Positions 1 to 9,362 of a stretch of 11,682 nucleotides of DNA are shown here, piece by piece (position 1 is the first letter of the stretch; each line of letters starts with the position of its first letter). The stretch is from Dehalococcoidales bacterium (GTDB lineage Bacteria > Chloroflexota > Dehalococcoidia > Dehalococcoidales > UBA3254), in the NCBI GenBank assembly GCA_028718465.1, contig JAQULX010000047.1, positions 1 through 11,682 of the forward strand, written 5' to 3'. The notes beneath the pieces are model-generated. The model ran no database searches. It was not told the origin of the DNA and saw nothing but the letters and a program-made list of their open reading frames with translations. The position numbers were made by a program, and so were the translations under genes.

Positions 1-990
1 CCCCTGCCCCGGCGCCCACATCTCGATATCATAAGTCCTGGCTGAAGAGAAGCCCATATCGGAGGTGTTCAATAGTTTCACGCGGTGGGGAAGGCCGAGC
101 TTCCGGCAGATATCTTCAGCGTCCCCGACCATTTTCTCTAGCTCATCTATGGATGTATCCGGGGTGGTCAGTTTATACATTTCCACCTTATCGAACTGGT
201 GCCCGCGCTTGATGCCTCGGGTGTCCTTCCCGGCCGACATCTTTTCCCGGCGGAAACAGGCGGTGTAGGCCACGTAATACAGGGGAAGCGCGTCTGCCGG
301 CAGGATTTCATCGCCGTGCAGGCTGGTTATCGGCACTTCGGCGGTCGGCACGAACCAGTAGTCCTCTTCAGCGTCATGATACAGGTTGTCGGCAAACTTG
401 GGCAGGTTGCCGGAAGCCTGCATGGTCTCTCTCTTGACCATGAACGGCAGGTAGACCTCTTTATAGTTGTGCTGGAAGGTATGAGTGTCCAGGAAGAAGC
501 TGATCAGTCCCCTCTGGAGCCTGGCCCCCCATCCGTTCAGGATGTAAAACCGGGTCCCCGATATTTTGACACCGCGGTCAAAATCAATTATGCCCAGCTT
601 CTCTCCCAGTTCCCAGTGGGCCAGTGGCTTGAAATCGGGCGCCGGCGGCTCGCCGGTAGTGCGGACGATCACGTTATCTTCTTCGCTGGATCCCACCGGC
701 ACCGAAGCATCGGGCATATTGGGCACGCGCAGCAGTAGGTCCTTCAGTTTCTCGTCCAGCGCATTCGTTTCCGATTCCAGGGCGTTTATCCGATCTCTCA
801 GGCTGCGGCCTTCTTCAGGAGACATCTTCCCGCCTTTGCGGGCATGGCGCATCTCTTCCAGTGCCGTCATTTTCTGGCGGCGCTCCTGATCAAGCCGGAT
901 TATCTCGTCAATATCGGCTGTATCCTTGCGGTGCGCCAGAGATTCTCGCACCAGGTCGGGATTATCGCGTATTAATTTGATGTCGAACAT
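1..990 (-). CDS. serS: Seryl-tRNA synthetase, C-terminus cut by window edge
   Basis: Class II aminoacyl-tRNA synthetase that charges tRNA-Ser with serine using ATP in the cytoplasm. The 330 visible residues begin MFDIKLIRDNPDLV, the usual SerRS start. The N-terminal tRNA-binding coiled-coil arm covers about residues 1-105 and includes the charged helix RLDQERRQKMTALEEMRHAR. The catalytic core follows, with TAEVPITSLH near 217-225, the motif 2 strand and loop CFRREKMSAGKDTRG near 245-259, and HQFDKVEMY near 264-272. The visible part stops in the DIEMWAPGQG stretch before motif 3. E. coli SerRS has 430 residues, so roughly 95 should lie beyond base 1. The ATG at 990 is preceded by AGAAGGAG at 6-7 nt spacing. 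Only 24 bases separate it from the lysS stop upstream, so the two are probably cotranscribed. Nothing in the visible part looks damaged. Confidence 0.97.
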   Translation of the reverse strand, partial: MFDIKLIRDNPDLVRESLAHRKDTADIDEIIRLDQERRQKMTALEEMRHARKGGKMSPEEGRSLRDRINALESETNALDEKLKDLLLRVPNMPDASVPVGSSEEDNVIVRTTGEPPAPDFKPLAHWELGEKLGIIDFDRGVKISGTRFYILNGWGARLQRGLISFFLDTHTFQHNYKEVYLPFMVKRETMQASGNLPKFADNLYHDAEEDYWFVPTAEVPITSLHGDEILPADALPLYYVAYTACFRREKMSAGKDTRGIKRGHQFDKVEMYKLTTPDTSIDELEKMVGDAEDICRKLGLPHRVKLLNTSDMGFSSARTYDIEMWAPGQG

Positions 991-1014
991 TATTCGCTCC
1001 TTCTGCCTCTCCTG

Positions 1015-2502
1015 TTATTGTTCCGTTTTTTCCCGCAGCGCCGGGAATAGAATTACTTCCCGGATAGACTGCTGGTTGGTCAAAAGCATCACCAGCCGGT
1101 CTATTCCAACTCCCAGGCCGCCGGTGGGAGGCATGCCGTGTTCCATGGCCAGGACAAAGTCCTCATCCAGGTTCTGGGCTTCCTGGTCTCCGGCAGCCCG
1201 CTCTTCCATCTGGTTCATAAAACGCTGCCGCTGGTCCAGAGGATCGTTTAGCTCGGTGAAGGCATTGGCGATTTCCATTCCCCCGATATAAGCCTCGAAA
1301 CGTTCCACCACGTTCTCTTTCCCCGGCTTCTTTTTTGCCAGGGGCGACAGCTCAATCGGGTAATCATAAAGTATGGTCGGCTGTATCATATTGGGATCGA
1401 TATAGGTCGAAATCAGCTCATCGATCAGCTTGCCGCGCCCCTTGTTGGTATCGAACTGCATCCCCCGGCGGAGCATCTCCGCTTTTAAAGATTCGGTATC
1501 GGGGAACTGGTCGTAGTCCAGGCCGGCATATTCTATTACTGCCTGGCGCAGCTCCATCCGTTTCCAGGGCGGAGTAAAATCGATGACCTGACCGTTGTAT
1601 TCCACTTTCAGGGTGCCGAGGACCTTCCGGCAGACCGTGGAAATCATGTCTTCCAGCATGTTCATCACGTCCCGGTAGTCCGCATAGGCTTCGTATGATT
1701 CGAGCATCGTGAACTCGGGATTGTGCTTGAAATCGATGCCTTCGTTGCGGAAGATGCGCCCGATCTCATATACCTTATCGAATCCGCCGATTATCAGTCT
1801 CTTGAGATGCAGTTCCAGCGCGATGCGTAGATAGAAGTCCCGGTCCAGCGCATTGTGATGGGTGATAAACGGCCGCGCCGAAGCTCCTCCGGCTTCCGGC
1901 TGGAGTACCGGGGTCTCCACTTCTAGGAAATCGCAGCCGTTCAAATATTCCCTTACCTGGCTGATTATCTTGCTTCTCGTGGCAAAAGTGTTCTTTACGT
2001 CTGGATTGGATATCAAATCAAGATAGCGCTGGCGGTAGCGTTTTTCAACATCTACCAGCCCGTGCCATTTTTCCGGTAGAGGCTGGATTGCCTTGGCCAG
2101 CAGGGTATAGTCGTCGACTTCAACGGTGGGTTCTCCAGTGCGGGTAAGAAACAGTTTGCCCCTGGCGCCGATGATATCCCCGATATCAATTTGCTTCAGG
2201 GAATTGTATTTCTTTTCTCCCAGGTTATTTATCCGGAAGAAAAGTTGTAATTTGCCGCTTCCATCGCGCAGGTCCATGAAAGCAGTTTTACCCATTCCGC
2301 GTTTGGACATAATCCGTCCGGCTACATCGACGCGGAAATCGTCGCTTTGCAGATTTTCCTTATTCCGGTTGACTATCTCCAGGGCCTGCTGCGTGGTGTG
2401 AGTGCGGTGATAACCGTAGGGAAAAGGTTCGATGCCGGCTGAACGCAAGGCTGCCAGCTTGTCCAGCTTTTGCCGGGTAATTTCATCAATTATGGGTGAC
2501 AT
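1015..2502 (-). CDS. lysS: Lysyl-tRNA synthetase, class II
   Basis: Charges tRNA-Lys with lysine using ATP. It is 495 residues long, close to the 505 of E. coli LysS, and appears complete. The N-terminal OB-fold anticodon-binding domain spans about residues 57-140 (VAGRIMSKRGMGKTAFMDLRD). The class II core follows. Motif 1 lies near 170-200 (EVETPVLQPEAGG just after it), motif 2 near 245-268 (GRIFRNEGIDFKHNPEFTMLE), the lysine-pocket segment is SPLAKKKPG at 386-394, and motif 3 is GGLGVGIDRLVMLLT at 461-475. This is class II rather than the archaeal-type class I LysK. The ATG at 2502 follows AGAAAGAG at about 7-8 nt. A promoter candidate lies at 2661-2690, giving a leader of about 150 nt. serS follows 24 bases downstream. 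Confidence 0.97.
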   Translation of the reverse strand: MSPIIDEITRQKLDKLAALRSAGIEPFPYGYHRTHTTQQALEIVNRNKENLQSDDFRVDVAGRIMSKRGMGKTAFMDLRDGSGKLQLFFRINNLGEKKYNSLKQIDIGDIIGARGKLFLTRTGEPTVEVDDYTLLAKAIQPLPEKWHGLVDVEKRYRQRYLDLISNPDVKNTFATRSKIISQVREYLNGCDFLEVETPVLQPEAGGASARPFITHHNALDRDFYLRIALELHLKRLIIGGFDKVYEIGRIFRNEGIDFKHNPEFTMLESYEAYADYRDVMNMLEDMISTVCRKVLGTLKVEYNGQVIDFTPPWKRMELRQAVIEYAGLDYDQFPDTESLKAEMLRRGMQFDTNKGRGKLIDELISTYIDPNMIQPTILYDYPIELSPLAKKKPGKENVVERFEAYIGGMEIANAFTELNDPLDQRQRFMNQMEERAAGDQEAQNLDEDFVLAMEHGMPPTGGLGVGIDRLVMLLTNQQSIREVILFPALREKTEQ

Positions 2503-2660
2503 TAAGGCGCTCTTTCTATTTCGTATTTATTTTTATCGCCCCTCTCCCCTGCCTTCTTTATTCCGCCGCGGCTCTCGGATGGCGGGCATCCTCTGGGGAT
2601 CACACAAAGGCGTCGAAAGGGCCGGGAGAGTGTGCTTGAATCCTCTCTCTTTATGCGCTA

Positions 2661-2690
2661 ATTATAACCTGTCTATGAGTTTACAGTAAA
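2661..2690 (-). promoter_or_regulatory. Promoter candidate for lysS-serS
   Basis: On the minus strand, TTTACT (2685-2690) and a perfect TATAAT (2661-2666) are separated by 18 nt. The -35 element overlaps the last codons and stop region of the upstream metallo-hydrolase gene. Transcription would start near 2654 and give a leader of about 150 nt before lysS. That leader contains only a small hairpin (GGATG/CATCC arms at 2577-2591) and no T-box consensus. Confidence 0.55.
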
Positions 2691-3619
2691 GCCATCTCAT
2701 CCATCACCCCCGGGCCTTCCCGCTTCAGGAATCCCAGGTAGCCCAGGATATTATTTCGCATGAAAAACAGGTTGGCATCAAGTTGGTCGGGAGATTGCCG
2801 GTAAACCGTCTCTCTGGTATTGCCCAGAGTCATTATCTCTTCGCCTATTCTGTCCACATCCGGATTATCCAGATGCTTTGAAATTACCCTGCCCCAGAAA
2901 ACCATTTGCTCTTTGATCTTTTGCAAACGGAATATGGCGTCTGGCGAATGACCGAAATGAGAATAATATATATCTTTCGGGTGGGCCGCCAGCATTTTGT
3001 TTACCGAGAGCAAAGACTGTCTTAAATCGAAAGGCGGCGGGCTGGCAGGCCCCGATATATCTGTATCTGGAAAATAGACCCCGGCCGATTCTCCGGAGAA
3101 CAACTTGCCTCTTTCCCGGTCGAGAAAACTCAGGTGGTGCGAGGCGTGTCCGGGAGTCAGCAGCGTTTCGAACCGGAATCCCCCGAGATCGATGATCATC
3201 CCTTCACGGGCTTCGATTATCCTGGCCTCATCCGCCGGTTCCGGCTGCCCGTATGACCGGGCGACTTTATCCAGGACCTGCAGGCTGCCTTCCCAGAGCT
3301 TTTCCGGCCGGACCAGGTGCTGTTTGCCTTTCTCATGGACTATTGCCCGGGCATTAGGCATGTTTTTTAACGCCGTGCCGATACCCCCGGTATGGTCCAG
3401 GTGGACATGGGTAGACATAATATAGTCGACCTCTTCCGGTTTGATATTCAGCTCGGCTAAAGCGGCTGAGAGGGTTTCCTGGGCTGATTCAGGGCCGACA
3501 TCCACCAGGGCTGTTTTTTCCGACCGGATGACATATACGCCCAAAATTTCTTCGAATCCCGGAATGTCCGGCGCGGCATCGATCAGGCTGACGCCGGGCT
3601 CTATTTTCTTGATTCTCAA
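2681..3619 (-). CDS. MBL-fold metallo-hydrolase coupled to gap (TTG start)
   Basis: Predicted cytoplasmic zinc or iron hydrolase of the metallo-beta-lactamase/glyoxalase II superfamily (312 residues, no signal peptide); the substrate is unknown. Metal-site motifs in order are HVHLDH at residues 71-76, TPGHASHH with His158, FSGES at 175-178 and a terminal ligand in YYSHFGHS (His221 or His224). Most relatives have aspartate in the SGD motif, whereas Glu177 stands here. The C-terminal 80 residues are helical and carry no recognised domain. The start is TTG at 3619, directly after the gap stop (TAA-TTG, zero spacing). AAGGG lies 6 nt upstream inside the gap end, and the first in-frame ATG is residue 68, inside the metal-binding core, so TTG is the best start. 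Translation is probably coupled to gap. Family membership is secure; the role is not. Confidence 0.9.
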   Translation of the reverse strand: MRIKKIEPGVSLIDAAPDIPGFEEILGVYVIRSEKTALVDVGPESAQETLSAALAELNIKPEEVDYIMSTHVHLDHTGGIGTALKNMPNARAIVHEKGKQHLVRPEKLWEGSLQVLDKVARSYGQPEPADEARIIEAREGMIIDLGGFRFETLLTPGHASHHLSFLDRERGKLFSGESAGVYFPDTDISGPASPPPFDLRQSLLSVNKMLAAHPKDIYYSHFGHSPDAIFRLQKIKEQMVFWGRVISKHLDNPDVDRIGEEIMTLGNTRETVYRQSPDQLDANLFFMRNNILGYLGFLKREGPGVMDEMALL

Positions 3620-4636
<1,017 letters not shown>

Positions 4637-4672
4637 TCAAGTGCCTCCTTAAGTATAGGAATATTTCTAACT

Positions 4673-4681
4673 ATCATACCA
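4673..4681 (-). promoter_or_regulatory. Extended -10 promoter candidate for gap
   Basis: The minus strand reads TG-G-TATGAT, an extended -10 element with five of six matches to TATAAT. No good -35 box lies 17 nt upstream, as is common for extended -10 promoters. It sits about 40 nt upstream of the gap start codon and 23 nt upstream of the AAGGAGG site. It is the only convincing promoter in the spacer close to gap. Confidence 0.45.
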
Positions 4682-4821
4682 TGCTTTATTGCCGGGATAC
4701 ACCGGTCCGGCCCATGCGCAGAGTCTTTTCATATTCCCAGAAAAAACATTTTCCCCGCCTTGATGCCTGGCTCTACCGCATTCATCTTTAGCCCCGCTTG
4801 ATGCCACTGAGTCACATGTAG

Positions 4822-4842
4822 GGGCGGATCTCGGATCCGCCC
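4822..4842. repeat. Perfect 9-bp palindromic hairpin, copy A
   Basis: GGGCGGATC, a three-base TCG loop, then GATCCGCCC. The whole surrounding 29-base block is identical to 10974-11002. Palindromes of this design are typical of REP-like dispersed elements. No T-tract follows on either strand, so it is not a canonical intrinsic terminator, although it could stabilise or terminate transcripts weakly. Confidence 0.8.
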
Positions 4843-4995
4843 GCCTGAACCATCCTACCCCTTCTCTCCTGTCATGCTGGAGCCCTCGAAAGGATACCTT
4901 AATACCTTCGCCGAAGGCGAGACGGAATAGAGGTAGCCCCTCGGAGAGCTTGGAAATATATCATTCCTTCTCTTTTCAAGCCCAAGCCAATAATT

Positions 4996-5039
4996 GTCAT
5001 GCTGGAGGCCTCGGGTGGCGAGGCCGAAGCATCTCAGGG
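4996..5039. repeat. GTCAT...CATCTCAGGG repeat unit with internal hairpin
   Basis: This 44-base unit runs from GTCATGCTGGAG to CGAAGCATCTCAGGG. Its centre is an inverted repeat, GGCCTCG (5007-5013) and CGAGGCC (5019-5025). Related starts occur at 4871, 7309, 11021 and 11076, and the same end occurs at 11157-11171. The shared ends with variable, self-complementary middles suggest a small non-autonomous repeat family. Confidence 0.65.
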
Positions 5040-5231
5040 TGGGGTGGCCTCCCTTTCCTTAATCATTAATCAGTGGGCCATGAGCCAGGGCCGGTTGAGC
5101 CCCGGCCGAGCAAGCCCCGGTCATCTTACCTACTTGCGCAGGCCGCGGGTGACCCGGCCCTGGCTACCACAGCCGTGAGATGAGTCAATCAGTATTCCGA
5201 TCCCCTCCCCGCATTTGCCTGCCGGGGCATC

Positions 5232-6224
5232 TCAACACAATCTCTTGTAGAATACCCTGCCGTCCTGGATAAGCCGGACCAGCTTCCCGTCATACGCCAG
5301 CTCTTCCAGAATGGCTACTGTCTGCATCAACGCAAAGCGCTTGTCTATGCTCCTGAGGCGGGTCCAGACGATGGTCCTGTACCTGGGAATCCAGGGGAGT
5401 GATCTGGCTACATCATAAGCTGTCCGGGGTTGAAGATCATTTTCGAAAAATTTCCAGGCCAGCGCAATTTTGCTGCGGTAGCGCTCAATAATATCTGCAA
5501 TCCTTTCTCTGTAGCCTGTAAATACTTGCTCATGACCGGGCAGTACCAGGTCAATGTCCATTTGCCGCAGGACTTCCAGTGATTTCAGGTATTGCTGCAA
5601 GGGATTTACCATATGCTGTATATGCCCTGCCGCATTCGTCAGAATAGTCGGCAGAAGCGTATCGCCGGAGAAAAGGAATTTCGTCCTGGGTTCATAAAGC
5701 GCAATGTGCCCCGGGGTATGCCCCGGAGTGGGCACTACCTTCAGGATATAATCGCCGACCTCGATTTCCTCGTTGCCCTCAAGCAGAATGTCCGGGGATA
5801 CCGGAGGCTCCTGGATCGAAAAAAAGTCCCTGGCGCCGAGTTCAGATTCCGGTATACCGTGGTTTGTTAAAAATTTGTCCGTCTCTTCCCAGTAGCTGTT
5901 ATTCCCGTTGTAAAGGACTTTTATCAGTTCTATCTCACCGCGGTGAATATATATGCTGGCGTTGTTCGATTTTTTAAATTTGTTGATTATTCCTAGATGG
6001 TCGATGTGGCAGTGCGTCAGTATTACTTTTTTAATGTCGAAGAAATCGATGGAGGCTTCAGCCAGTTGCCTCCGCAGGGAGTTCTCCGGCTCCGGAGCGT
6101 CCCAGCCGGTATCGATGATGGCGTACCTGTCCTTATCGCGGATGAGATAGGTATTGACGGAGCCGGAACCGAACCCTTTCAGGCTAAGCGTAATTTGATA
6201 GATCCCTGGTAGTACTTCTTTCAT
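5232..6224 (-). CDS. MBL-fold metallo-hydrolase, second of tandem pair
   Basis: Predicted cytoplasmic hydrolase of the glyoxalase II/LACTB2-like branch of the metallo-beta-lactamase fold (330 residues, no signal peptide); the substrate is unknown. All metal ligands are visible: HCHIDH at residues 71-76, His169 in TPGHTPGH, Asp188 in FSGDT, and His231 in LPGHE. The C-terminal region after about residue 240 looks like the winged-helix-type extension often found in this branch (RTAYDVARSLPWIP, then a helical segment and a terminal hairpin). The neighbouring upstream gene (6231-7229) is a clear paralogue; about half the residues are identical by eye, and both begin MKEVLP. Only 6 bases separate the upstream TGA from this ATG. 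There is no convincing Shine-Dalgarno site, so translation is probably coupled to the first copy. Confidence 0.92.
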   Translation of the reverse strand: MKEVLPGIYQITLSLKGFGSGSVNTYLIRDKDRYAIIDTGWDAPEPENSLRRQLAEASIDFFDIKKVILTHCHIDHLGIINKFKKSNNASIYIHRGEIELIKVLYNGNNSYWEETDKFLTNHGIPESELGARDFFSIQEPPVSPDILLEGNEEIEVGDYILKVVPTPGHTPGHIALYEPRTKFLFSGDTLLPTILTNAAGHIQHMVNPLQQYLKSLEVLRQMDIDLVLPGHEQVFTGYRERIADIIERYRSKIALAWKFFENDLQPRTAYDVARSLPWIPRYRTIVWTRLRSIDKRFALMQTVAILEELAYDGKLVRLIQDGRVFYKRLC

Positions 6225-6230
6225 GAGTGT

Positions 6231-7229
6231 TCAGGCAGCCTGACTGTAAATATGAATGCCGTCATGTATATTCAGTTCGAGTTTATGGTTGAATCGCAGC
6301 GATTCCAGGTGGGCGATAGCTTGTAATACGGCAAAGCGCTTGTCCCAGCCGGTCAGGCTGTCCCAGATATTCGTTTTGGTCCTGGGAGACCAGGCCAGGA
6401 TGCGGGATACCTCGTAGGCTGTTTTGGGATTCTTGTCCCTGAAAGCATTCAGGATTTCAGCGGACTTTTTCTCATGGTGCCGGATTATTTCATCTATTCT
6501 GTCCCGGTGTCCGGAAAAAACGTGCTCATGCCCGGGTAAAATCAGGTCGATGTCCATCTCTCTCAAAGTGAGCAGCGACTTCAGATACTGCTCTAAAGGG
6601 AACCGGATGTGCTGGACATGAAGCGCCGCGTTTGTATCGATACTGGGCAGCAGAGTGTCGCCGGAAAACAGGAACTTTTTGTCCGGCTCATACAGTACGA
6701 TGCCTCCCGGTGTATGCCCGGGTGTATTGACCACTCTCAGGGTATATCGACCGACCGGAATCTCTTCTCCTCCATGCAGCAGCACATCGGGTACCGCTTC
6801 AGACAGATTGTCATTTAACGGAAGCAGGATTTCCGGCGGAGTCAATTCGCTTTCGGGGAATCCGTGGCTCTTTAGAAAGCTGTCGGTCATAGGTATGAAA
6901 TTGTCGGTGTCCGTAAACCTGACATTGATAAGTTCCATCTCGTTCGCATGAATATAGATCTTCGTATTTTGCCTGCGCTTGTATTTGACTATCATCCCGA
7001 AATGGTCGATATGGCAGTGGGTGACAATGACCTGGGTAATATCGGAAACACATGCCCCGATCTCTGCCAGTTGCTGCTCCATGGACTCTACAGACTCCGG
7101 CGAGTCCCAACCTGTATCGATGCTGGTGTAGCCGTTATCGGTTTTAATGAGGTAAGTATTAACGGAGCCGGGATTAAACCCGGACAGGGTTAAAGTCATC
7201 TGAAAAACATTAGGTAAAACTTCTTTCAT
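6231..7229 (-). CDS. MBL-fold metallo-hydrolase, first of tandem pair
   Basis: Paralogue of the next gene, with the same architecture: a metallo-beta-lactamase core with a C-terminal winged-helix-like extension (332 residues, cytoplasmic). Ligands visible are HCHIDH at 71-76, His172 in TPGHTPGG, Asp191 in FSGDT and His234 in LPGHEHV. GSVNTYLI near 21-28 and IDTGWD at 37-42 are shared exactly with the partner. The two differ most around residues 105-150, next to the expected substrate pocket, and in the last 30 residues, which could mean different substrates. The ATG at 7229 lacks a good Shine-Dalgarno site (GAATTTTGGA precedes it). eno ends 248 bases upstream, across a repeat-bearing spacer. 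Family assignment is firm; substrate is not. Confidence 0.92.
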   Translation of the reverse strand: MKEVLPNVFQMTLTLSGFNPGSVNTYLIKTDNGYTSIDTGWDSPESVESMEQQLAEIGACVSDITQVIVTHCHIDHFGMIVKYKRRQNTKIYIHANEMELINVRFTDTDNFIPMTDSFLKSHGFPESELTPPEILLPLNDNLSEAVPDVLLHGGEEIPVGRYTLRVVNTPGHTPGGIVLYEPDKKFLFSGDTLLPSIDTNAALHVQHIRFPLEQYLKSLLTLREMDIDLILPGHEHVFSGHRDRIDEIIRHHEKKSAEILNAFRDKNPKTAYEVSRILAWSPRTKTNIWDSLTGWDKRFAVLQAIAHLESLRFNHKLELNIHDGIHIYSQAA

Positions 7230-7258
7230 TCCAAAATTCAGCTTTCGGGCTCGTACCT

Positions 7259-7463
7259 GTCATTGCGATTTGCCGGTTGCCCTCCGGCAGCTCGGGGATT
7301 CCTCGCCTGTCATCCTTGGAGGCCTCACTCCTTAATTTCGCTCTGGTGACTATCAGGCGGCTGGCAGGGCTCTTCAGGATGCCCTGTTGCCCCGAAGAAC
7401 GTCCGGGCGGGATGGGTAACAGGCTCATGGATTCATTCGGGCATTATATTAATTCGCAATGAC
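7259..7463. repeat. 205-base segment with 10-bp inverted ends, possibly MITE-like
   Basis: The spacer between eno and the MBL pair (7230-7477) is bounded by GTCATTGCGA at 7259-7268 and its exact reverse complement TCGCAATGAC at 7454-7463. Inside are a TGCCGG/CCGGCA hairpin (7271-7289) and a GTCATCCTTGGAGGCCTC block (7309-7326) related to the repeat units in arrays A and B. No open reading frame is plausible within it. It may be one non-autonomous element or two independent solo repeats facing each other. No target-site duplication is evident. Confidence 0.45.
7443..7448 (-). promoter_or_regulatory. Possible -10 element for the MBL pair
   Basis: A perfect minus-strand TATAAT lies just after the end of eno, inside the inverted-repeat segment. 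No recognisable -35 box is found at 16-18 nt. If active, it would give a leader of about 200 nt with short hairpins before the first MBL gene. Readthrough from eno is an equally good explanation. Confidence 0.25.
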
Positions 7464-7477
7464 GTGATGGAAAGCCA

Positions 7478-8809
<1,332 letters not shown>

Positions 8810-8824
8810 TTATTACTTGCCTCT

Positions 8825-9310
8825 TTAATCCCCGGCCATCTCAATTGCCAGGTTTACCGCTTCTACAGGGTCTTCCATGAAAATGATCGAGCTGTCGGGC
8901 TGGTTCTTCCGGGAAATGGACCAGGTATCCAGGCCGATTACCGGTATGCCGTTCTTTAAAGCGAAACTGATCTCGGAAAGGGTCCCGTAGCCTCCCCCTA
9001 TAGCGATGACTGCCTGGGACGATTTAACCACAATAATATTCCTGGCGGAACCGAGACCGGTAACCACAGGGATCAGGACATGGGGATTGGTGGTTTTCCG
9101 GTTGTCTCCGGGCAGGATGCCGACTGTGATCCCTCCCTCGGATACCGCCCCCCGGCAGGCGGCTTCCATTACTCCGCCTTCTCCCCCGCAAACCAGGATG
9201 GCCCCCTGCCTGGCAATCTCCCTCCCCACCGTTTCGGCTGTACGGGCTTCCTCATCCGTACAGGGATAACCGCCTATTACGGCAATAAATTTTCCATTGC
9301 TCTTCCTCAT
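8825..9310 (-). CDS. SLOG-superfamily protein (TIGR00725-like)
   Basis: A 161-residue, single-domain Rossmann-like protein of the SLOG/LOG-DprA superfamily, closest in pattern to TIGR00725, whose function is not established. IAVIGGYPCTDEE at 9-21 is the first strand and loop. GGEGGVMEAACRGA at 42-55 and IGGGYGTLSEI at 104-114 match the nucleotide-phosphate-binding signature of LOG-type proteins (GGxGTxxE). LOG enzymes cleave cytokinin riboside monophosphates. Older databases call such proteins lysine decarboxylases, which the sequence does not support. The ATG at 9310 has GGGAG 6 nt upstream. Its own promoter is likely at 9334-9362. eno starts 60 bases downstream. It could bind a nucleotide or nucleotide sugar; no activity can be claimed. 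Confidence 0.85.
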   Translation of the reverse strand: MRKSNGKFIAVIGGYPCTDEEARTAETVGREIARQGAILVCGGEGGVMEAACRGAVSEGGITVGILPGDNRKTTNPHVLIPVVTGLGSARNIIVVKSSQAVIAIGGGYGTLSEISFALKNGIPVIGLDTWSISRKNQPDSSIIFMEDPVEAVNLAIEMAGD

Positions 9311-9333
9311 CAGCGTCTCCCGTTCCAGTTTGG

Positions 9334-9362
9334 ATTATAACATGCTTCCCGGTACTATCCAA
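9334..9362 (-). promoter_or_regulatory. Promoter candidate for the SLOG gene
   Basis: TTGGAT (9357-9362) and TATAAT (9334-9339) on the minus strand are separated by 17 nt, with a TG dinucleotide one base before the -10 (extended -10). The -35 box overlaps the stop codon region of the upstream oxidoreductase gene. The start point would lie about 17 nt before the SLOG ATG. This is one of the best promoter matches in the window. Confidence 0.6.

Larger units (their letters stand above)
4817..5167. repeat. Modular intergenic repeat array A
   Basis: Most of the 598-base gene-free spacer 4634-5231 consists of repeat modules that recur in the same order and orientation in array B (10974-11270). Module 1 is an identical 29-base block at 4817-4845 containing a perfect hairpin. 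Module 2 starts GTCATGCTGGAG at 4871 and runs to about 4930, including a TCGCCGAAGGCGA hairpin. Module 3 is another GTCATGCTGGAG unit ending CGAAGCATCTCAGGG (4996-5039). It is followed by TTAATCATTAATC. Module 4 is GCAGGCCGCGGGTGACCCG at 5138-5156, followed by TGGCTAC. No coding capacity is apparent. Bases 5168-5231 hold only a weak CCCCG/CGGGG stem (5207-5227) downstream of the MBL gene, with no T-tract. Confidence 0.8.

Noticed and set aside
2503..2660. T-box or lysine riboswitch upstream of lysS
   Set aside because: No T-box GGTGGNACCGCG-like core, specifier arrangement or terminator/antiterminator pair could be found, and no lysine riboswitch fold is apparent.
4817..5167. CRISPR array
   Set aside because: The modules differ from one another, are palindromic and irregularly spaced, and no regular repeat-spacer series or cas gene is present.
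5207..5227. Intrinsic terminator after the MBL pair
   Set aside because: The CCCCG/CGGGG stem is only 5 bp with an 11-base loop, and no U-tract follows on the minus strand.
8825..9310. Lysine decarboxylase annotation for the SLOG protein
   Set aside because: The GGEGG and GGGYGTLSE motifs belong to the LOG/SLOG fold; there is no PLP-dependent decarboxylase signature, and the old name is a known misannotation.
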